Shown in pieces: positions 20,647 through 27,479 of a stretch of DNA of 27,479 bases. The position numbers were made by a program, and so were the translations under genes. Below the pieces are notes generated by a model. The model saw only the letters and a program-made list of their open reading frames with translations, ran no database searches and had not been told where the DNA came from. Each line of letters begins with the position of its first letter. Position 1 is the stretch's first letter. This stretch comes from Clostridia bacterium. Its GTDB lineage: Bacteria; Bacillota_E; RBS10-35; JAJYVN01. The stretch is taken from NCBI GenBank assembly GCA_027335515.1, contig DAHWHT010000110.1, positions 1-27,479 on the forward strand. Reading direction: 5' to 3'.

Positions 20647-22644
20647 ATGGCGACGGACGATCCCGGGCAGGACCGACTGGACGCGTTGTTGGAGGAGACG
20701 CGCGTCTTTGCCCCCGCAGCCGAGTTTTCCGCTGCGGCGAACGTTCGCGACCCCGGGTTGTATGAGCGGGCCGCGGCCGACCCCGTGGGCTTTTGGGCTG
20801 AGCAGGCCGCCGGCCTGCGTTGGTTGCGGCCCTATGATGAAGTCTTGACGGGCGCGGTGCCGCATGTGCGGTGGTTCAGCGGCGGGCGGCTCAACGTGGC
20901 CGACAACTGCGTGGACCGCCACTGCGAGGGACCGCGCCGGAACAAGGCCGCCATCATCTGGGTGTCCGAGTCAGGCGAGACCCGCACCATCACGTATCAG
21001 CAGTTGCAGCGTGAGGTGGCGCGTTGCGCCAACGTGCTGCGGGCGCTGGGCATACGGCGCGGCGACCGGGTCGGGATCTATATGGGTATGGTGCCGGAGG
21101 CCGCCGTGGCCATGCTGGCCTGTGCCCGCATTGGCGCACCGCACACCGTGGTGTTTGGCGGGTTTTCCGCCGAGGCCCTGCGCGAGCGCCTGGTGGATGC
21201 CGAGTGCAAGGTCCTGATCACCCAGGACGGGGCTTACCGCCGCGGCAATGTGGTGCCGCTGCTGCAGAATGCCGCGAGTGCGGTGCGCGGCGCGCCGGGC
21301 GTGCAGCGTGTGCTGGCGCTGCGGCGCATCGGAGCGCCCGCCCTGGCCGCGGAGTTGCCCGCCGGCATGCTGGTCGACTGGCAGCAGGCCATGGCCGACG
21401 CGTCGGCCCATTGCCCCTGTGAGCCGATGGAGTCCGAGGACATGCTGTATATCCTCTATACATCCGGTACGACCGGCAAGCCAAAGGGGATCGTCCATAC
21501 CACCGCCGGCTACCTGCTGGGTGTGGCGACGACCCACCGCTGGATCTTTGACCTCAAGGAGGACGACGTCTACTGGTGCGCGGCCGACATCGGCTGGGTC
21601 ACCGGCCACTCGTACATCGTCTACGGCCCGTTGTGCAACGGCGCCACGACGGTGCTCTATGAGGGGACGCCGGACTACCCGGCCCGCGACCGGCACTGGC
21701 GCATCGTGGAGGCGCTCGGGGTCAACCTCTACTACACCGCGCCGACGACCATCCGCACCTTCATGCGCTGGGGGCCGCAGGAGCCGGCGCGCGCCGACCT
21801 CAGCAGCCTGCGCGTGCTGGGCAGCGTCGGCGAGCCGATCAACCCCGAGGCCTGGATGTGGTACCACGAGCACATCGGGCGTGGGCGTTGCCCGATTGTC
21901 GATACGTGGTGGCAGACCGAGACCGGGATGATCATGATTACGCCGCTTCCCGGTATGGTGGCCACCAAGCCCGGTTCGGCCACCCGGCCGTTTCCGGCTG
22001 TGGCGGCCGAGGTGCTCGACGAGCGGGGCCAGCCGGTCGGCCCCGGGGCCGGCGGCAACCTCGTCTTGACCACGCCGTGGCCGGCGATGGCGCGTACCAT
22101 CTTCGGCGACGACGAGCGTTTCGTCCATCAATACTGGTCCCGCTATCCCGGAAAGTACCTGACGGGCGACGGGGCGCGCGTGGACGCCGACGGCTATTTC
22201 TGGCTGTTGGGTCGGGTCGACGATGTCATGAACGTCTCCGGACATCGCCTCTCCACCTATGAAATCGAGTCGGCCCTGGTGGACCACGCCGCGGTCGCCG
22301 AGGCAGCCGTGATTGGACGTTTTGATGCCGTCAAGGGCCAGGCGATCGCCGCGTTCGTCACCCTGAAGGAGGCCGGCTCAAGCGGCGGACCCGGTGCGGA
22401 GACGGAGGACCTGCGGGTCGGGCTCAAGCGGCACGTGGGTGAGAAGATCGGCCCGATCGCCCGCCCGGATGATGTCTTTTTCACGGCGGAACTGCCCAAG
22501 ACCCGCAGCGGCAAGATCATGCGCCGTCTGCTGCGCGACATCGCCGAGGGCCGCGCCCTGGGGGATACGACCACCCTGGCGGACCCGGCTGTGGTGCAGC
22601 GCTTGAAGGAGCAGTATGAGGAGGCCGGCGAGGGGGCCGACTGA
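20647..22644 (+). CDS. acs: Acetyl-coenzyme A synthetase (AMP-forming)
   Basis: Activates acetate to acetyl-CoA through acetyl-AMP. The 665-residue length is normal. Motifs in order are Y-T-S-G-T-T-G-K-P-K-G-I-V-H (P-loop-like A3), T-W-W-Q-T-E-T-G-M (A5), Y-L-T-G-D-G-A-R with G-R-V-D-D-V-M-N-V-S-G-H-R (hinge A7/A8), and P-K-T-R-S-G-K-I-M-R-R (A10), whose Lys is the site of regulatory acetylation in this family. W-F-x-G-G-R-L-N-V-A-D-N-C-V-D-R-H near residue 80 is typical of Acs. ATG 20647 follows the purine-rich GGACGGGGGCGG. It lies close behind mutY and converges on the histidine kinase gene 20 bases away. Confidence 0.96.
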   Translation: MATDDPGQDRLDALLEETRVFAPAAEFSAAANVRDPGLYERAAADPVGFWAEQAAGLRWLRPYDEVLTGAVPHVRWFSGGRLNVADNCVDRHCEGPRRNKAAIIWVSESGETRTITYQQLQREVARCANVLRALGIRRGDRVGIYMGMVPEAAVAMLACARIGAPHTVVFGGFSAEALRERLVDAECKVLITQDGAYRRGNVVPLLQNAASAVRGAPGVQRVLALRRIGAPALAAELPAGMLVDWQQAMADASAHCPCEPMESEDMLYILYTSGTTGKPKGIVHTTAGYLLGVATTHRWIFDLKEDDVYWCAADIGWVTGHSYIVYGPLCNGATTVLYEGTPDYPARDRHWRIVEALGVNLYYTAPTTIRTFMRWGPQEPARADLSSLRVLGSVGEPINPEAWMWYHEHIGRGRCPIVDTWWQTETGMIMITPLPGMVATKPGSATRPFPAVAAEVLDERGQPVGPGAGGNLVLTTPWPAMARTIFGDDERFVHQYWSRYPGKYLTGDGARVDADGYFWLLGRVDDVMNVSGHRLSTYEIESALVDHAAVAEAAVIGRFDAVKGQAIAAFVTLKEAGSSGGPGAETEDLRVGLKRHVGEKIGPIARPDDVFFTAELPKTRSGKIMRRLLRDIAEGRALGDTTTLADPAVVQRLKEQYEEAGEGAD

Positions 22645-22664
22645 GCCCGGAAAGGGTCGGCGAC

Positions 22665-24023
22665 TCAGGTGGCCGGCGGCAGCGTGAAGCGGAAGCGGCT
22701 GCCGCGGCCCAGCTCCGACTCGACCTCCATCGAGCCGCCGTGGGCTTCGACGATGCGCTTGGCGATGGTCAATCCCAGTCCCGAACCGCCGGTCTCGCGG
22801 GTGCGCGACGGGTCGACGCGGTAGAAGCGATCAAACAGGTGGGGCAGGTGCGCGGCCGCGATGCCGGAACCCGTGTCTTCGATGTCCACGGCGACGCCGC
22901 CGGGCGGGGTTTCACTGGCGCGCAGGGTGATCCGCCCCCCGGGTGGGGTGTAGCGCAGGGCGTTGGCCACCAGATTGTGCACCACCTGGGCGATGCGGCG
23001 CCGATCGGCCCGTACCGGCGGCAGACCCAGGCCCGCCTCCACCTGAAGCTGGACGGACGCGGTGCCGGCCTGCAGGGCGAAGCCGGCGGCGGCCGTTTGC
23101 AGCACCTGGCCGATCTGCAGCAGGTCCAGGTCCAGGGCGAGTTCGGCCGCGTCGGCCTGGGCCAGGTCCTGCAGGTCGTCGACCAGCCGCTGCAGGTGGA
23201 CCGCCTCCTCATGGACCACCCCCAGGGTATCGGCATCGGGCGCGGTGATCCCGTCGCGCATCGCCTCCAGGTAGCCGCGCAGGACGGTCAGCGGGGTGCG
23301 CAGTTCGTGCGCGACGTCCGCCACCAGGGCCTGGCGCTGGCGGTGGCTGTCCTGCAGGCCTTCGGCCATGCGGTTGAACTCCCAGGCGAGTGTGGCGATC
23401 TCGGTCGGGCCGCGCACCTGGACGCGCGCCTCCAGATCGCCGGCACCAAAGCGCCGGGCGGCGCGCACGATGGAGCGCAGGGGGATGACGATGCGCCGGC
23501 CCAGGAGCAGGCTGAGCGCCAACGCCACGGCAAACCCCCACAGGCTGGGGATGGCGAGCGCGCGCAGGATGCGGGCGTCGGCGATGCCCACCACCGACGA
23601 CGTCGGGTCCGGCAGGCACAGATGGGCCCGCAGCACGGTCTGCCCGCTGAGGTTGCTCAGCGGCAGGATGTAGGAGAGTCCGTGGCAGGCGGTCGCCGAC
23701 CCGGATGCCGTATCGGCGACCACGCGTCCGGCGGCGTCCACGATGGCGATGCGGCCGTTGACCTGGCGTGCCAGTTGCGGCAGGGCCTGCGCCAGGGCCG
23801 GCGTGCCGCCCGCGGCCAGGACGACATCCATGGCGGACTGCAGCTGGCGCGCCGCGGACGCGTCGGTGCGCCGGACCACGGCCGCGAACTGGGCCCGCAC
23901 CGCCCGGTGGGTGGTGTAGCCCAGGATGCCGATGGCCACCGCGATGCCGACGGCCGCGGCCAAGAGCAGATGCGGCCACACGCCGATGCGGCGGCCGGGG
24001 CGCGGCGACCCGCTGGTGGTCAC
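22665..24023 (-). CDS. Membrane sensor histidine kinase
   Basis: The 452-residue protein has a first membrane helix (about 15-37), an extracytoplasmic sensor of about 120 residues and a second helix (about 150-170). A HAMP domain ([13 protein letters not shown]) follows, then the H-box [10 protein letters not shown] with the phospho-accepting His, N-box [27 protein letters not shown] and [11 protein letters not shown]. This is the HPK1/WalK-PhoR-like architecture. The GTG start at 24023 overlaps the regulator's stop as GTGA, giving tight coupling. The sensor region has no recognised fold and contains two Cys (in A-C-H-G-L and H-L-C-L-P) that could form a disulphide. The signal is unknown. Confidence 0.92.
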   Translation of the reverse strand: MTTSGSPRPGRRIGVWPHLLLAAAVGIAVAIGILGYTTHRAVRAQFAAVVRRTDASAARQLQSAMDVVLAAGGTPALAQALPQLARQVNGRIAIVDAAGRVVADTASGSATACHGLSYILPLSNLSGQTVLRAHLCLPDPTSSVVGIADARILRALAIPSLWGFAVALALSLLLGRRIVIPLRSIVRAARRFGAGDLEARVQVRGPTEIATLAWEFNRMAEGLQDSHRQRQALVADVAHELRTPLTVLRGYLEAMRDGITAPDADTLGVVHEEAVHLQRLVDDLQDLAQADAAELALDLDLLQIGQVLQTAAAGFALQAGTASVQLQVEAGLGLPPVRADRRRIAQVVHNLVANALRYTPPGGRITLRASETPPGGVAVDIEDTGSGIAAAHLPHLFDRFYRVDPSRTRETGGSGLGLTIAKRIVEAHGGSMEVESELGRGSRFRFTLPPAT

Positions 24024-24709
24024 GTCGCGGCCGCCGTGCGGTCGTGGTAGCGGTAACCGACCCCGTAGACCGTGGCCACCGGACTGGGTCGCAGCCCGAG
24101 CTTGCGGCGCAGGTTGGCGACATGGACGTCGACGTTGCGATCGAACCCGGCGAAGTCGGGTCCCGCGATGTGGTCCAACAGCTGCTGGCGGGTGAAGGTC
24201 CGGCCCGGCTCCGCGATGAGCGTTTGCAGCAAGCGGAATTCCGTGGGCGTCAAGGTGATCTCCCGTCCGGCGACCGTGGTGCGGTGGGCGTCGGGGTCCA
24301 GTTCCACCGCTCCGCAGCGGAGGACGGCCGTCTGCGGCTGGCGGCTGCCGGCCCGGCGCAGCACGGCGTCGACGCGCAGCACCACCTCGGCCGGACTGAA
24401 CGGCTTGGTGACGTAGTCGTCCGCCCCGTCGCGCAGGCCGCGCAGGCGGTCCTGCTCCGTGGTGCGCGCGGTCAGCAGGATGACGGGCAGATCCGTCTCC
24501 TGGCGCAGACGACGGCAGACCTCCCACCCATCGGTTCCCGGCAGCATCAGGTCAAGGACGACCAGGGCCGGCGGATCGGCGGCGATCCATCGCAGGGCTT
24601 CGGTGCCGTCCCCGCAGCAGCGCACCTGATGCCCGGCTCGTTCCAGATACATTTGCAGCAGTCGCCGCACGTGGGCCTCGTCGTCGACCACCAGGATGTG
24701 ACCCGCCAA
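24020..24709 (-). CDS. OmpR/PhoB-family response regulator
   Basis: The 229-residue protein has a receiver domain with I-L-V-V-D-D-E (acidic pocket Asp9/Asp10), phospho-acceptor Asp53 in V-V-L-D-L-M-L-P, the Thr of L-L-T-A-R and the Lys of V-T-K-P-F. The winged-helix DNA-binding domain contains L-T-P-T-E-F-R-L-L, the recognition region [13 protein letters not shown] and the closing G-V-G-Y-R-Y. The start is TTG 24709, since GGAGGG lies about nine bases upstream and the receiver begins three residues in. It lies 41 bases behind the crp-like gene on the same strand, so all three regulatory genes may be one operon, and its own kinase follows with a 4-base overlap. Confidence 0.93.
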   Translation of the reverse strand: MAGHILVVDDEAHVRRLLQMYLERAGHQVRCCGDGTEALRWIAADPPALVVLDLMLPGTDGWEVCRRLRQETDLPVILLTARTTEQDRLRGLRDGADDYVTKPFSPAEVVLRVDAVLRRAGSRQPQTAVLRCGAVELDPDAHRTTVAGREITLTPTEFRLLQTLIAEPGRTFTRQQLLDHIAGPDFAGFDRNVDVHVANLRRKLGLRPSPVATVYGVGYRYHDRTAAAT

Positions 24710-24750
24710 CTGCCATCCCTCCGCTTTGGACCTGCGCGGGCGATGCCGGT

Positions 24751-25377
24751 TCAGGGGTGCGTTCGGTGGGTTCCGGCGTGGGTACGCACCCATATCGTTT
24801 GCCGACCGTAGCGCAGTTGACCACGTGCCGCCAGGGACTGCAGCGCGGCGTTGGCCGTTTCCCGACAGACGCCCGCCATGGCGGCCACGTCCTGTTGGCG
24901 CAGTCGCAGGCGGCACGCCCCGCCTTCGGGGGTGCCGTGCCGTTCGGCCAGGCGGCGAAGCAGACGCAGCAGTCGCTCGGTCACCGCGTCGAGCGCCAGC
25001 GAGGCGCATGCCTCACTCAGGTCGGAGACGCGCTGGGCGAACGCCGGCAGCAGCCTCGCGGCCAGCGCGGGGTCGCGCTCGGCCAGCGCCTCAAGGCTGC
25101 TGCGCGCCAGTGCGAGGCAGCGCGTGTCCTCCAGCGCCTCGACGTAGAAGCCGATCCCTGGGTGGCCGGCCGGTTCGTGGTGCAAGAACACCTCTCCGGG
25201 GCCCAGGAGTCCAATCACGAACTCCCGGCCGTCGGGTGTGATGGCCACCGGTCGCAGGAGGCCTTCTTCCACCAGATAGACCCACGACTCGCCGGGCGCG
25301 TGTGCCAGGGGCAGGCGGGTTCGGGCGGAGGCCATGGTGGTGCGGATGGTCGAAAGGGACGGGTCCAGGGCAATCAA
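24751..25377 (-). CDS. Crp/Fnr-family transcription regulator
   Basis: The 208-residue protein has a cyclic-nucleotide-binding-type barrel (G-E-S-W-V-Y-L-V-E-E-G, G-R-E-F-V-I-G-L-L-G-P-G-E-V-F), a long dimerisation helix, and a winged helix with R-Q-Q-D-V-A-A-M-A-G-V-C-R-E-T-A-N-A-A-L. The Arg-Glu-Thr of the recognition helix equals that of E. coli CRP, which reads TGTG half-sites, although the later Arg is lost (A-N-A). There is no N-terminal Cys cluster, so an FNR-type Fe-S sensor is unlikely; the cAMP-contact R-S/T-A is not seen either, so the effector is unknown. The start could be TTG 25377 or ATG 25335. A perfect CRP-like palindrome lies 32 bases upstream, shared with the divergent Rieske operon. 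Confidence 0.88.
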   Translation of the reverse strand: MIALDPSLSTIRTTMASARTRLPLAHAPGESWVYLVEEGLLRPVAITPDGREFVIGLLGPGEVFLHHEPAGHPGIGFYVEALEDTRCLALARSSLEALAERDPALAARLLPAFAQRVSDLSEACASLALDAVTERLLRLLRRLAERHGTPEGGACRLRLRQQDVAAMAGVCRETANAALQSLAARGQLRYGRQTIWVRTHAGTHRTHP

Positions 25378-25389
25378 CCCCCCGCGTTG

Positions 25390-25395
25390 AGCATA
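25390..25395 (-). promoter_or_regulatory. Candidate -10 (TATGCT) of the crp-like gene
   Basis: TATGCT on the minus strand predicts a start at about 25383, only six bases before TTG 25377. With a 17-base spacer the -35 (TGGACC, four of six consensus bases) would lie inside the palindrome at 25409-25426. A bound dimer there should block RNA polymerase, which suggests autorepression. Confidence 0.4.
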
Positions 25396-25408
25396 GCGGG
25401 CCGGAGTT

Positions 25409-25426
25409 GTGTGGTCCAGACCACAC
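25409..25426. promoter_or_regulatory. Perfect CRP-type operator palindrome
   Basis: GTGTGGTCCAGACCACAC is an exact 8-base inverted repeat around two bases. It contains TGTGG-N6-CCACA, the spacing of CRP sites (TGTGA-N6-TCACA). It sits between a Crp/Fnr gene and a divergent respiratory operon. Its centre (25417.5) is 41.5 bases before the predicted start of the Rieske operon, the class II activator position. Confidence 0.65.
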
Positions 25427-25446
25427 GACGACCTGGGCGCTCGCGC

Positions 25447-25452
25447 TAGACT
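25447..25452 (+). promoter_or_regulatory. Candidate -10 (TAGACT) of the Rieske/cytochrome b operon
   Basis: TAGACT predicts a start near 25459. No -35 match is present at the right place (CACGAC), as expected for a promoter that depends on an activator bound at -41.5. The leader would be about 75 bases and ends with the SD AAAGGGG (25526-25532). Confidence 0.45.
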
Positions 25453-25531
25453 TGCCGTGTTTTGCGCATCCTGACCGTCGGGCGGTGCGGCCCTTGCGGA
25501 GTGCCGGGACCACGGGCGGTGCGGGAAAGGG

Positions 25532-26089
25532 GTGGTGGGGCTCGTGCCGGAATCCGGGCGCAGGGGCTTCATCAAGGGCGTGATGGGCGCGGTGGGATCC
25601 CTGATCGCCCTTGGGTATGCCTTTGTTGCGGAGCGTTTCATGTTGCCGCCGCCTGCGGCCGCGGCAACGCTGCAGAAGGCGGGCAAGTCCGCGGACTTCC
25701 CGACGAACACGGCCAAGCTTGTGGTTTACACGGGTGACGGGGGCTTTCCGGATGGCGTGTATATCGTCCGCTTGGCCAAGGGCTTGGCCGCGTACGATGA
25801 GCATTGCGCCCACCTGCAGTGTCCGGTGCAATGGTCGCAGCCGACCCTGACCTTCAACTGCCCCTGTCACGGTTCGGTTTACAACGTGTATGGCAAGAAC
25901 GTCGGCGGGCCGGCGCCGCACCCGCTCAACTACCACCGCATTGTGGAGCATTCGGGGGAGGTCTACGTCGGCGGCATTGTGCCGTGGGGCACGCCGGAGT
26001 GGACTAAGATGGCCCAGGCCATGGGCGCAGTCGGCAAGTTTGTGCCCGGAAAGACCCCGGGCACCATCAGGTGGTCGACCAAGGTATGA
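25532..26089 (+). CDS. Rieske 2Fe-2S protein of a quinol:cytochrome c/b6f-type complex
   Basis: The 185-residue protein carries a Tat signal (G-R-R-G-F-I-K followed by a hydrophobic helix, about 9-32) that probably stays as the membrane anchor. The cluster-binding loops are C-A-H-L-Q-C (Cys92, His94, disulphide Cys97) and C-P-C-H-G-S (Cys110, His113, disulphide Cys112). It takes electrons from quinol at the outer face and passes them to a c-type haem. The start is ambiguous: GTG 25532, 25535 or 25544, the last with the most natural distance from AAAGGGG. The stop overlaps the cytochrome b start as ATGA, so the two subunits are made in step. Confidence 0.93.
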   Translation: MVGLVPESGRRGFIKGVMGAVGSLIALGYAFVAERFMLPPPAAAATLQKAGKSADFPTNTAKLVVYTGDGGFPDGVYIVRLAKGLAAYDEHCAHLQCPVQWSQPTLTFNCPCHGSVYNVYGKNVGGPAPHPLNYHRIVEHSGEVYVGGIVPWGTPEWTKMAQAMGAVGKFVPGKTPGTIRWSTKV

Positions 26090-27479
26090 GCCAGACCCGC
26101 GAGCCCCGCAAGGCACAACCGCACGGCGATGCCTCCACGGAGGTGCTCGACCCGGAGACGGAACGCAGTCCGGTGTGGAAGTATGTGAACCGGCGGCTCG
26201 GTCTGGAAAAGGCCGGGTTGAAGCCGCTCGTGCTCGAGGCCATGAACGCGCCGCACCCGCGCTTCATGAACCCCCTGGACTACATGGGCGACATCCTGAT
26301 GTTCCTGTTTGTGAACCAGATCATCACCGGCCTGCTGCTGATGACCCACTACAACGGCTCCGCCATGGGCAATCCGTTTCCCGCCTACCAGAGCACCCTG
26401 AATATGACGCACAGCTTCTGGCTGGCCTTCGTGCGCGACCTGCACTTCTGGGGCGCCAACGCGATGGTCGTCGCGGTCGCCATCCACATGGCACGCGTCT
26501 TCTACCTCGGCGCCTACAAGCCGCCGCGCGAGTTCCAGTGGCTCTCGGGGTTGGTGCTGCTCGGTTGCACCATCGGGCTTGCCCTCAGCGGCTATCTGCT
26601 GCCCTGGGACCAGCAGGCGTACTGGGCCACCGAGGTCGCCACGGCCATGGTGAAATATGTCCCGTTCATCGGTCACGACCTGCTGTATTTCCTGCGCGGC
26701 TGCCGCTACACGTGTGGGTCCACCCTGACCCTGTTTTTCGCCATGCACGTGGTGCTGCTGCCGCTGATCCTGGTGCTGACCATCGGCGTGCACGTGCTGT
26801 TGGTGATCATCCACGGCCAGGTCGACGTCGAGGCACGGCTGCCCAAGGGGTATAAGGAAAAGCACCGCCTGGGCCAGGTTTCGGATTTCCCCAAGGGGTA
26901 TGTGCCGTTCTGGCCCGACACGATCGCCAATATGACCCTCTACTCGGCGGCCGTGGCGATCATCCTCGTGATCCTGGCCGCGACCATTCCGGCACCGCTG
27001 CACGCCATGGCCAACTACGTCAACGTGCCGCCGGCCGTCAAGACATACTATCGGCCGCTGCCGGTCTGGTACTTCCTCAACTTCTATCAGATCCTGAAAC
27101 TGGCCCACGGCAGCATCGAGGACCACCTCATGGTGCTGGGCCTGCCCGCGGTCATCGGCGCCGTGCTGGTGCTGCTGCCCTTCATCGACAAGAACCCGTC
27201 GCATCGGGCGAAGGATCGGCCGATTGCGCTGACGTTGGCCGGCGTGTTCGCCTTTGGGGTGCTGTATACCACGTATGCCGGCTGGAAGTCGGAGCAGGCG
27301 GCGCCGGTCCTCACCAAGGCCATCCTGCATCCGAGCTACAAGAAGAACCTCCTGCCGATCTTCACCGCCGACTGCGCGCCGTGCCACACGACGGCTCCGT
27401 ATCTGGCGAACTTCCACGTGACATCGTATGCGGGGTTGATGCGCGGCGGACAGTATGGCAAGGCGGTCGTGCCCGGCCA
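26086..27479 (+). CDS. Cytochrome b with fused C-terminal c-type haem domain (partial at window end)
   Basis: The 464 residues present form the quinol-oxidising core. The haem b ligands are His120/His134 in helix B and His221/His236 in helix D. The 14-residue gap in helix D is the b6f-type spacing. Both the N-terminal b6 half and the subunit-IV-like half are in one chain, followed by a c-type haem site C-A-P-C-H (430-434). The gene runs past the window end. Odd points near the quinol-oxidation site are P-V-W-Y (326-329) in place of P-E-W-Y, C-R-Y-T-C (206-210) before helix D, and T-L-T-L-F-F where T-L-T-R-F-F is normal. The start is ATG 26086, overlapping the Rieske stop. A fused haem c can replace a separate cytochrome c1/f. 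Confidence 0.92.
   Translation, partial: MSQTREPRKAQPHGDASTEVLDPETERSPVWKYVNRRLGLEKAGLKPLVLEAMNAPHPRFMNPLDYMGDILMFLFVNQIITGLLLMTHYNGSAMGNPFPAYQSTLNMTHSFWLAFVRDLHFWGANAMVVAVAIHMARVFYLGAYKPPREFQWLSGLVLLGCTIGLALSGYLLPWDQQAYWATEVATAMVKYVPFIGHDLLYFLRGCRYTCGSTLTLFFAMHVVLLPLILVLTIGVHVLLVIIHGQVDVEARLPKGYKEKHRLGQVSDFPKGYVPFWPDTIANMTLYSAAVAIILVILAATIPAPLHAMANYVNVPPAVKTYYRPLPVWYFLNFYQILKLAHGSIEDHLMVLGLPAVIGAVLVLLPFIDKNPSHRAKDRPIALTLAGVFAFGVLYTTYAGWKSEQAAPVLTKAILHPSYKKNLLPIFTADCAPCHTTAPYLANFHVTSYAGLMRGGQYGKAVVPG

Noticed and set aside
1..27479. CRISPR array, tRNA/rRNA genes, toxin-antitoxin or phage-defence cluster
   Set aside because: No regularly spaced repeats, no tRNA-like cloverleaf and no recognised defence proteins apart from the lone Uma2-type nuclease and tnpB remnants.

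Overview
The window is a very GC-rich bacterial chromosome segment. The gene content points to a Gram-positive-type (monoderm) organism. There is a sortase, an S-layer-homology (SLH) domain relic, a DUF2203 protein, a pfkA-pyk pair whose pyruvate kinase carries the extra C-terminal swivel domain known from Bacillus-type enzymes, and a b6f-type cytochrome b with a Tat-exported Rieske protein. A high-GC Bacillota lineage (Sulfobacillia/Thermaerobacter-like) fits best, but this is inference from gene content. Purine-rich Shine-Dalgarno (SD) runs of G and -10 boxes such as TATACT, TATGCT and TAGACT recur.

Layout. 1-3.2 kb is accessory and partly decayed. It holds the 3' end of an IS200/IS605-type tnpB with a structured 3' tail (likely omega/reRNA), a Uma2-type nuclease, an SLH-domain fragment, an APH(3')-like phosphotransferase and an antisense N-terminal relic of a second tnpB. 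3.2-7.5 kb (+) has a HAD phosphatase, an M42 aminopeptidase, a sortase and a lipoprotein. 7.6-9.4 kb has a DUF2203 protein (-) and a stand-alone NirB-like FAD oxidoreductase (+). 9.5-12.1 kb (-) has a glycosyltransferase and a polysaccharide-deacetylase-like protein. 12.3-15.2 kb (+) is lower glycolysis (pfkA, pyk). 15.2-19.3 kb (-) is a five-gene run: A-type Fe-S carrier, two thymidylate-kinase-like proteins, an HD protein and a Ppx/GppA phosphatase. 19.5-22.6 kb (+) has mutY and acs. 22.7-25.4 kb (-) is a Crp/Fnr regulator followed by a two-component system. 25.5 kb to the end (+) is a Rieske protein and a cytochrome b fused to a c-type haem domain, cut by the window edge.

How they work together. 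The right end reads as an energy module. The Crp/Fnr gene and the quinol-oxidising Rieske/cytochrome b operon are divergent around one perfect CRP-like palindrome. It is placed to activate the respiratory operon (centre at -41.5) and to repress the regulator's own promoter. The kinase/HD/Ppx run looks like a nucleotide or polyphosphate housekeeping unit, with one kinase carrying an altered P-loop. The cytochrome b has several departures from the usual quinol-oxidation site. These, together with two genes that have a strong SD but no normal start codon, are the most unusual signals here. I did not find a defence system or CRISPR array.
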